A stretch of 5,318 nt of DNA from the NCBI GenBank assembly GCA_026196445.1, contig JAPHTE010000212.1, forward strand, positions 1-5,318. The letters run 5' to 3'. Below the pieces are notes generated by a model. It was not told the origin of the DNA. It made no database searches and saw only the letters and a list, made by a program, of their open reading frames with translations. This document shows, one piece after another, positions 1 to 4,973 of the stretch. The position numbers and the translations under genes were made by a program. Every line of letters starts with the position of its first letter. Position 1 is the stretch's first letter. Source of the stretch: Lysobacterales bacterium. GTDB taxonomy: Bacteria; Pseudomonadota; Gammaproteobacteria; Xanthomonadales; SZUA-36.

Positions 1-599
1 ACCCGACCGGCACCTTCTTCAACCGTGTACAAACCTTCGAGGTGGGGACGTTTCCGAACACAGAGACGGTGCATTTTCCGAAGTCCTGCCTGCACTGCGA
101 GGACCCACCCTGCGTGCCCGTGTGCCCGACCGGCGCCAGTTACAAGCGCGAGGAGGACGGCATCGTGCTGGTGGACAGCGACAAGTGTATCGGCTGCAGT
201 TACTGTTCATGGGCCTGTCCGTACGGCGCACGTGAGCTGGACGGCGAACAGAAAATCATGAAGAAGTGCACACTGTGCGTGGATCGCATCTACGACGAAT
301 CATTACCCGAAGAAGAACGCAAACCGGCCTGTGTGATGGCTTGCCCGGCGGAGGCGCGCCTGTTTGGCGATGTCAACGATCCCGGGTCGGAAGTCGCGAC
401 CATGATTCGTGAAAACGGCGGTTACCAGCTGATGCCCGAATGGGGTACAAAACCGGCCAACCACTACCTGCCGAAGCGCAAGAAGGACATCACCATCCAC
501 GGGGATGAACTGGTGCGGGCCGATAACCCGTTGAAGAAAGAGCGCGAGTTGCCAATGCCGGAAGAAAATATGCCCGTCCTGGACGAGACGAGTTGGTAA
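1..599 (+). CDS. Iron-sulfur electron-transfer subunit of a DMSO-reductase-family molybdoenzyme (SoeB/DmsB-like), 5' partial
   Basis: The product is the four-cluster ferredoxin-like subunit that relays electrons between a molybdopterin catalytic subunit and a membrane anchor. The frame is open from base 3 to the TAA at 597-599, so the true start lies left of the window; the GTG at 42 falls inside the domain. Counting from that GTG, twelve cluster cysteines are visible: C16, C19, C24, C28 (CLHCEDPPCVPVC), C49, C52, C55, C59 (CIGCSYCSWAC), and C76, C79, C97, C101 (CTLC then CVMAC). Family members have sixteen, so the first CxxCxxCxxxC group should be upstream. The CP after several groups and the segment GYQLMPEWGTKPANHYLP near the C-terminus are typical of DmsB/SoeB-like proteins. 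The anchor gene follows 34 bases later, which indicates one operon. I favour a sulfite dehydrogenase SoeB over DMSO reductase DmsB, based on family resemblance together with the anchor. This cannot be settled without the catalytic subunit. The family call is firm; the substrate is not. Confidence 0.93.
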   Translation, partial: PTGTFFNRVQTFEVGTFPNTETVHFPKSCLHCEDPPCVPVCPTGASYKREEDGIVLVDSDKCIGCSYCSWACPYGARELDGEQKIMKKCTLCVDRIYDESLPEEERKPACVMACPAEARLFGDVNDPGSEVATMIRENGGYQLMPEWGTKPANHYLPKRKKDITIHGDELVRADNPLKKERELPMPEENMPVLDETSW

Positions 600-633
600 G
601 CCAAAGAGAACACTGGAGAATAGGACCTCAATT

Positions 634-1611
634 ATGCATCCTGCGTTTTCAGTTATTTTCCTGACCACATTGATCGGTGCCGGCCAGGGCCTGTTCCTGG
701 CGCTCTACAGCGGGCAGTTGTACTCGACCGTCAAGTTGTTGCCGGGCCAGGATCCCGTGCAGTTTTACGCACTTGGCAGCCTGTTGGCGCTGGTCTTGCT
801 GGTTGCCGGACTGTTTGCTTCATTTTTCCACCTTGGCCGCCCTGAACGCGCCTGGCGCTCGGCCGCGCGCTGGCGTACCTCCTGGCTGTCACGCGAGGTC
901 ATCGTGCTACCCGCCATGATGGGCGTCGTGGCGCTCTGGGGGCTGGTTCATTACAGCGGCTGGGACCCGCTATTGACGACCGTCGGTGATGGATTCCCGG
1001 TTAAGCTGTCACTGTTGCTGGGCGCAGTCGGCACCGTCGTGTGTTTCACGTTGTTTTTGTGCACGGGTATGATCTATGCCTGCATCAAGATGCTGCAGGA
1101 GTGGGCGACGCCGCTGACGGTGATCAACTACATCCTGTTTGGCGGGGCCTCGGGTTGGGTGCTCGCCACGGCCTTTGCCGCCTGGCAGGGGCCCGGCATG
1201 GTGCCGTTCTTTGGCGCCTGGGCCATCATCCTGACCGTTTCTGCTTTCGTGACAAGATCAGCCACGCTGATTCGTAACTCACGTCTTAAGTACAAGTCGA
1301 ACATCAACACAGCCATTGGTATACGCCATGACAGGATCGTGCAAATAGGGCAGGGCGCCATGGCCGGTTCATTCAATACACGGGAGTTTTTCCACGGTGC
1401 ATCACCGCGCAAGTACGGGGCGGTCAAGTGGTATTTCCTGGTGCTGGTGTTCCCGGTTCCATTGCTTTTGCTGGCTGCAGGGCTGAGTACACAGGCGGGT
1501 GGATTATTCTTGTTGGCCTTCCTGGTGCAATACGTTGGTCTTGTGATGGAACGCTGGTTCTTCTTCGCGCAGGCCAACCACCCGCAGAACCTGTACTACC
1601 AGACAGTGTAA
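634..1611 (+). CDS. DmsC/SoeC-family membrane anchor subunit of the molybdoenzyme complex
   Basis: This 325-residue integral membrane protein anchors the catalytic and iron-sulfur subunits to the inner membrane and exchanges electrons with the quinone pool. Eight hydrophobic segments fit the DmsC family, at roughly residues 5-25, 45-65, 88-106, 122-145, 160-180, 185-205, 265-285 and 288-308. Visible family-like motifs are HLGRPERAWR at 66-75, SWLSREV at 83-89, and the C-terminal ERWFFFAQANHPQNLYYQ region at 306-323. A basic, polar loop of about 60 residues (206-265) separates helices 6 and 7. The ATG at 634 is supported by AGGA at 622-625 with 8 bases of spacing, and the protein begins directly with the first helix, as usual. 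The gene is 34 bases after the iron-sulfur subunit gene and co-directional with it, so the two are probably co-transcribed. Known relatives include E. coli DmsC and the SoeC subunit of quinone-reducing sulfite dehydrogenase. The length and C-terminus make me lean to SoeC, but that is inference. Confidence 0.92.
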   Translation: MHPAFSVIFLTTLIGAGQGLFLALYSGQLYSTVKLLPGQDPVQFYALGSLLALVLLVAGLFASFFHLGRPERAWRSAARWRTSWLSREVIVLPAMMGVVALWGLVHYSGWDPLLTTVGDGFPVKLSLLLGAVGTVVCFTLFLCTGMIYACIKMLQEWATPLTVINYILFGGASGWVLATAFAAWQGPGMVPFFGAWAIILTVSAFVTRSATLIRNSRLKYKSNINTAIGIRHDRIVQIGQGAMAGSFNTREFFHGASPRKYGAVKWYFLVLVFPVPLLLLAAGLSTQAGGLFLLAFLVQYVGLVMERWFFFAQANHPQNLYYQTV

Positions 1612-1668
1612 AAACTCGTCACCCCGGACTTTTTAGAAACTAGTCACCGAGGACTTGCTCCGGGGTCC
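1612..1668. repeat. Tandem imperfect repeat with palindrome (dispersed intergenic repeat type)
   Basis: It starts right after the anchor gene's stop codon. Two 20-base copies, 1612-1631 and 1637-1656, match at 17 of 20 positions (aaactNgtcaccNNggactt) with a 25-base period. ACCCCGGA (1621-1628) in the first copy is the exact reverse complement of TCCGGGGT (1659-1666) just past the second. The core GTCACCCCGGACTT...CCGGGGTCC resembles a palindromic intergenic repeat common in proteobacterial genomes (from memory, not searched). The arrangement looks like one palindromic unit with its left half duplicated. In RNA the 8-bp arms with a 30-base loop could fold and act as a transcript end, but no clear T-run follows, so I do not call an intrinsic terminator. 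Confidence 0.65.
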
Positions 1669-1770
1669 ATTTTCAGCCAGTAAGCCCGAGTACTGAGTCA
1701 GCCCGGCATGCAAATGCTTCACTGGAATGAGAGGGAGAGGCATCAGAAAATGGTTGGAAGCAGACGTTTA

Positions 1771-1850
1771 AATAAAGAATATAAAAACCTAAATAAATAT
1801 ACATGAATATAAATTCATTAAATATATAATGTATATTATAAGATGTATGT
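1771..1850. other. AT-rich island between convergent genes
   Basis: Only 10 of these 80 bases are G or C by hand count, in sharp contrast to the flanking genes. It contains two small dyads: ATGAAT (1803-1808) with ATTCAT (1813-1818), and AATATA (1821-1826) with TATATT (1832-1837). It lies just past the stop codon of the minus-strand membrane-protein gene. On that strand the first dyad could serve as a weak AT-type transcript end, but neither stem is convincing. The composition is what is seen; any role (bent DNA, binding by a nucleoid protein, remnant of foreign DNA) is inference. Confidence 0.6.
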
Positions 1851-1851
1851 T

Positions 1852-2241
1852 CTAACCTTTTGTATCTAAATTAGAACGTATTACCTTTCCATGGTAGACG
1901 GAGTAATACCTCAGCTTACTCGGGGCATGCGAGACCACCGCGGATAGTACGATGATCGCGATCAGCAGGGCGCTGTCCCAGGCCGGAAATTTCCACAACA
2001 ACGCCAGCAGAACCAGCTTGATGTAAACGGCCAGGCCACGAACCTGGATCGACCACACCGGGTTTGACAAAGCATCGATCAGCACCAGCAATGCACCGCT
2101 AATAACGGCCAGCCACCAGTAGGGTCCCCACCGTTCCAGTCCGACCCCGAAGAGGACGCCGCCACCAACACCGGCCACGGCAATGATGTGCAGCGTGCGC
2201 AGGGATATTTTTGACCAGCGGCGGATTTCCTGGGAGATCAT
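1852..2241 (-). CDS. Small four-helix integral membrane protein, unrecognised
   Basis: I do not recognise this 129-residue protein. Four hydrophobic segments are visible at about residues 14-34, 40-58, 68-84 and 88-105. A basic N-terminus (IRRWSK) and a polar, basic C-terminal tail suggest that both ends face the cytoplasm. Notable stretches are SLRTLHIIAVAGVGGG at 13-28, a loop with DALSNPVWSIQVRG at 56-69, and a C-terminal SHAPSKLRYYSVYHGKVI at 104-121 that reads like a conserved family motif. No cysteine is present and no catalytic signature is evident. The ATG at 2241 has no good Shine-Dalgarno sequence, and the next in-frame ATG is absent, so the start is accepted by default. The gene converges on the anchor-subunit gene and sits downstream of, and in the same direction as, the large regulator gene, about 170 bases away with candidate terminators between. 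A histidine-bearing first helix (RTLHIIA) recalls small heme- or copper-related membrane proteins, but that is only a resemblance. Confidence 0.8.
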   Translation of the reverse strand: MISQEIRRWSKISLRTLHIIAVAGVGGGVLFGVGLERWGPYWWLAVISGALLVLIDALSNPVWSIQVRGLAVYIKLVLLALLWKFPAWDSALLIAIIVLSAVVSHAPSKLRYYSVYHGKVIRSNLDTKG

Positions 2242-2310
2242 GGGTAGTTAAGTTACACCAACAGGGACCTGCTTCATATTGTTTCAATAGGGCTTGACGG
2301 GTTCACATGC

Positions 2311-2343
2311 AAAAAACCACCATGAATAAGGCAATCCCGGTGG
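2311..2343 (-). terminator. Candidate intrinsic terminator of the regulator gene
   Basis: Read on the minus strand, CCACC (2343-2339) pairs with GGTGG (2321-2317), with a possible extra G-T pair inside, and six T residues (2316-2311) follow at once. It lies about 70 bases past the regulator's stop codon, in the right orientation. The stem is short and the loop is 17 bases, so it is a weak call that rests mainly on the T-run and position. Confidence 0.4.
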
Positions 2344-2352
2344 AGTCGTTAC

Positions 2353-2384
2353 AGCCCCGCTGGTTAAGGCCGGCGGGGCTTTTT
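2353..2384 (+). terminator. Intrinsic terminator, plus strand, with no obvious gene upstream
   Basis: Bases 2353-2363 pair with 2370-2380 in an 11-bp stem (AGCCCCGC against GCGGGGCT, then one G-T pair and two G-C pairs) closed by a 6-base loop, TTAAGG. Five T residues (2380-2384) end the stem. This is a textbook factor-independent terminator for rightward transcription, but both flanking genes run leftward. The nearest plus-strand gene ends at 1611. It may end a long read-through transcript from the oxidoreductase operon or an unannotated small RNA. Confidence 0.75.
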
Positions 2385-2411
2385 AAGTGAATTAAGGGAG
2401 TTTGAATAAAG

Positions 2412-4778
2412 TCAGGGTGTCTGGTCTCCCAGGTATCGCTGCAGTGTTACTTCACTTTCGTCAGCCCAGTTTTCACCAGCCATCGTTTTGGCTTTCGACA
2501 TCAGCTCGACGGCCTGGTTGGCATCGTTTCCCAAGTATGCAAATCGCGCCTGCGCCTTGAGTGATTCGACATTCGGCTCCCCGCCAGCCAGCGAGCCGAT
2601 TAGCGGTGCAGCCGCTTGCAGTTCTGATTGGTCCATGTAGGCGTTGGCGAGCTTCGTTTCCAGTTCGTTCTGTTTCGATGCCCAGCTGGTCCCGCGCAGG
2701 CGGTTCAAGCCACGGGTGTAATGCGAGATTGCCCCACCGGTCTCACCGCGTGTTGTTTCGAGATCCCCCAGCAGTTCCAGCGCCTCGATCTCAGGTTCCA
2801 GGATGTCGTGTTCGATGGCGGTCTCGAGCGCGTTAAGCGCGGTGCTTTCAGCCCGTTCGAGATAACCTTCCTCGAGGTCCAGCCGGGCGATTGCCAGCCC
2901 GGATTGCAGGGTGCGCTGCGTGTCCTGGATTTCCTTGAATATGGCCTGTCCCTCCAGGTAATGCAGCCGCGACAGGCCGCGCTCGCCCATGAACCTCTCG
3001 GCTTCGGCAAGCTGTGCAAGGGACGCCGCCTCGAACGTTCGGTCACTGGTCTCTCGTGCGATTCTGAGGGCCGATTCGGCCGCACCTATGGCGTCCTGGT
3101 ACTTGCCCTGGCCGGAATAGACGATGCTGAGCATGGAATAGATACGCCCGACCCCGACGCGGTCGCCGATCTCCTGCCTGATCTCAAGCGAACGCAGGTG
3201 ATAGGCTTCCGCCTCTTCAAGCCGGCCCTGGAGCCGTCGCAGGTAACCGGTATTGTTCAGCATCATCGCCTCACTACGCTGATCGCCCACGTCGCGGAAT
3301 GCTTGCAGTGCAGACTCCAACTCCACCTCGGCTTCGATTAGTTCGCCACGAGCCATTTTCAGGTTTGCGCGGCCGGAATACAGGTGGCCGGGCAGGCTCT
3401 CGATGCCGGCCTCCCGGTATGCCAGTACCGCCAGGTCCAACAGCTTTTCCGCCTCGTTAAATTCACCACGGCTCTTGTGCACGATGGAGAGGTTTTGCAG
3501 GATTCTTGCGCGTAGCACTGGATCACCGGTTACCCCTGCGATTTCCAGGGCTTCTTCGTGGCTTTGCTGGGCCAGGTCGAGTCGGCCGGTGCGGTTGTAA
3601 ACGACGCCCAGTGTCATCAGTTCCTGTGCCAGCTGCCTGCTTGCTCCCAGTGGACGTTGTTCTTCGATCAATGCCTTGAGCAACGTTTCAGCTTCCGCCG
3701 GCTCACCCATGATGCGCAGGCAGTGCGCATATTCAAAGCGTGGGGCAACCAACTCTGGCTCCTGTTCGATAATGACCTGGAAAAACTGCACAGCCTCATT
3801 GCAACGGCCTTGCAGGCTCAGATCCATACCACGGGCAAAGGCCTCGTTGTTGAAAGGATCCTCTGACACCAGTGGGGCATCGTCTCCCAAGCGGCTTCTT
3901 TTGAACAGCACCCCGTGGATGGCCTGCACGACGCCCTGCGCCAGGCCAGTGGCCTCCTCGCTGACCATGGTGCCGGCGTGATACTTGCCATTGCCATCGA
4001 GCAGGCCGTAGTTCATACGTAGAGCCTGACCTTCGTTTTCCAGTTCCATGGCGAGCACGTGGGTTGCGCCATGGATACGCTGCAACCTGTCGAACAGGGC
4101 TTCGTTGGCGGGATCTTCGAGCTGGCCGTTCCAGCCGAGATTCTCAGTCAGGCTGATGATGCTGCCTGCCGGCACCACCGGCACACCGTCGCCGGCGATC
4201 AACTTGTCCGCGTAGCTCATCAGGCCGAGACTGGACCAGGCAAGCTCCTGGTTGCCGGTGTTGTCCTGCAGTGGCAGGACCGCGATACGGATTTCACCTT
4301 CCTTGCCCAACGGTTGCGGCACCAAAAACATCCACACCAAAGCAGCGAGCAGGACCACGGCGATGCCGAGTAACGCGACGTTGCGATATCGCCCGCGCTT
4401 GCCTGTTTCGCCTGGCTGTTGTGACGGGGTCGAAGAGTCCGTTGCAGTGGGGTCGGGGTTGGTCAGTTTGCCGATGAAACGATAGCCATGTCCGTGCAGG
4501 GTCTTGATCAGCACCTGGCGGTTGGCGTCGTCACCCACCGCCTTACGGGCTTTCATGACGGCGCGTGTCAGCGCTGTTTCCGTAACGACCATTCCCGGCC
4601 AAATGGCGTCCTGCAGTTCATTTTTGTCCACTGCCCGATCGCTGTTTTTCACCAGATATAAGAGCAGCTCGAAGGCCCGTGGTTCGATTTCAACAGGCTC
4701 ACCATTACGTGTCAGTTCCCGGTGCCCAGGTACCAACTTAAAATCACTAAAACAATAAATATCTTTTATATCAGTCAT
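2412..4778 (-). CDS. CadC-like membrane transcriptional regulator: winged-helix DNA-binding domain, one TM helix, periplasmic TolB-like and TPR domains
   Basis: This 788-residue one-component sensor-regulator should bind DNA from the membrane. Residues about 5-105 form an OmpR/CadC-type winged helix: strands FSDFKLVPGHRELTRNG, helix PRAFELLLYLVKN, recognition helix around ETALTRAVMKARKAVGD (67-83), and wing ending in HGHGYRFIG (95-103). A low-complexity linker (106-125) and basic GKRGRYRN lead into one transmembrane helix (about 134-153), putting the rest in the periplasm. Residues about 163-300 (IRIAVLPLQDNTGN onward) look like the TolB/FlgO-like domain often found in such regulators. From about 310 to 760 there are roughly ten TPR-type helical hairpins, the central ones with a 40-residue period (for example 424-455, 504-537, 544-577), suited to peptide or protein binding. 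There are only three cysteines: C9, and C326 and C353 in the first TPRs. The ATG is directly preceded by an in-frame TAA (4781-4779), fixing the start. It is divergent from the methyltransferase gene, with 11-bp repeats between them. The family call is firm; signal and targets are unknown. Confidence 0.93.
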   Translation of the reverse strand: MTDIKDIYCFSDFKLVPGHRELTRNGEPVEIEPRAFELLLYLVKNSDRAVDKNELQDAIWPGMVVTETALTRAVMKARKAVGDDANRQVLIKTLHGHGYRFIGKLTNPDPTATDSSTPSQQPGETGKRGRYRNVALLGIAVVLLAALVWMFLVPQPLGKEGEIRIAVLPLQDNTGNQELAWSSLGLMSYADKLIAGDGVPVVPAGSIISLTENLGWNGQLEDPANEALFDRLQRIHGATHVLAMELENEGQALRMNYGLLDGNGKYHAGTMVSEEATGLAQGVVQAIHGVLFKRSRLGDDAPLVSEDPFNNEAFARGMDLSLQGRCNEAVQFFQVIIEQEPELVAPRFEYAHCLRIMGEPAEAETLLKALIEEQRPLGASRQLAQELMTLGVVYNRTGRLDLAQQSHEEALEIAGVTGDPVLRARILQNLSIVHKSRGEFNEAEKLLDLAVLAYREAGIESLPGHLYSGRANLKMARGELIEAEVELESALQAFRDVGDQRSEAMMLNNTGYLRRLQGRLEEAEAYHLRSLEIRQEIGDRVGVGRIYSMLSIVYSGQGKYQDAIGAAESALRIARETSDRTFEAASLAQLAEAERFMGERGLSRLHYLEGQAIFKEIQDTQRTLQSGLAIARLDLEEGYLERAESTALNALETAIEHDILEPEIEALELLGDLETTRGETGGAISHYTRGLNRLRGTSWASKQNELETKLANAYMDQSELQAAAPLIGSLAGGEPNVESLKAQARFAYLGNDANQAVELMSKAKTMAGENWADESEVTLQRYLGDQTP

Positions 4779-4808
4779 TTAAATTAATTTTCATCGGCAA
4801 AAACGTGA

Positions 4809-4852
4809 TGGTCAGCAAATGGTCATGCAATCGTCAGTGTTTCATCACGACA
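4809..4852. promoter_or_regulatory. Array of four 11-bp direct repeats, probable operator for the divergent winged-helix regulator
   Basis: Hexamers TGGTCA (4809), TGGTCA (4820), TCGTCA (4831) and TCATCA (4842) begin at exactly 11-base steps, all fitting TNRTCA or close to it (T, any, any, TCA). OmpR/PhoB-class winged helices are known to bind head-to-tail on direct repeats of about 11 bp. The array lies 31-74 bases upstream of the regulator's start codon and about 120-165 bases upstream of the methyltransferase gene, between two divergent genes. The repeats are seen directly; assignment to this regulator is inference. Confidence 0.6.
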
Positions 4853-4867
4853 TTCTCCCCCGCAGTC

Positions 4868-4948
4868 CGCACAGTGCGCCCACCAGCTAGGGCCGTGGCG
4901 AAACCAAGGTTTCAGATCAAGAACCAGTCACAACTGCGGCCACTGGTT
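4868..4948. promoter_or_regulatory. Three short dyads in the leader/promoter region of the methyltransferase gene
   Basis: Three perfect inverted repeats are present: CGCAC (4868-4872) and GTGCG (4874-4878) around one base; GAAACC (4900-4905) and GGTTTC (4908-4913) around AA; and AACCAGT (4922-4928) and ACTGGTT (4942-4948) with 13 bases between. The first two are too tight to be RNA hairpins over their full length and look more like protein-binding sites. The third, with arm centres 20 bases apart, could be an operator or a leader hairpin just before the ribosome-binding site. No convincing -35/-10 pair was found. Short dyads can occur by chance. Confidence 0.35.
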
Positions 4949-4961
4949 TACTAACTTAACC

Positions 4962-4967
4962 AAGGAG
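4962..4967 (+). promoter_or_regulatory. Ribosome-binding site of the methyltransferase gene
   Basis: AAGGAG ends 6 bases before the ATG at 4974. A second in-frame ATG at 4968 directly abuts the site with no spacing, so the ATG at 4974 is the better start. This is the strongest Shine-Dalgarno sequence in the window. Confidence 0.8.
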
Positions 4968-4973
4968 ATGACC

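Noticed and set aside
42..599. GTG at 42 as the start of the iron-sulfur subunit
   Set aside because: The frame is open to the left edge of the window and the GTG lies inside the ferredoxin-like domain, after the expected position of the first cysteine group, so this is a truncated view of a longer gene.
303..668. Minus-strand ORF of 121 codons
   Set aside because: It is antisense to the well-supported iron-sulfur subunit and the start of the anchor gene, has no recognisable domain and has no sensible gene context.
1128..1577. Minus-strand ORF of 149 codons
   Set aside because: It is an antisense shadow of the anchor-subunit gene; its composition is that of reverse-read membrane helices and no family is recognisable.
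1708..1806. 32-codon plus-strand ORF beginning ATG CAA ATG
   Set aside because: It has no Shine-Dalgarno sequence, runs into the AT-rich island and resembles no known peptide. Its length is expected by chance.
2322..2390. 22-codon plus-strand ORF spanning both candidate terminator hairpins
   Set aside because: It has no ribosome-binding site, and its codons coincide with the terminator stem, which explains the sequence better.
2628..3341. Plus-strand ORF of 237 codons
   Set aside because: Long, but fully antisense to the TPR region of the regulator, whose repeat pattern is clear. Long opposite frames are common in GC-rich genes.
4809..4852. CRISPR array or a true PhoB box
   Set aside because: The repeat units are only 11 bp with no spacers of CRISPR length. 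The hexamers depart from the PhoB core CTGTCAT, so the local winged-helix regulator is a better candidate than PhoB.
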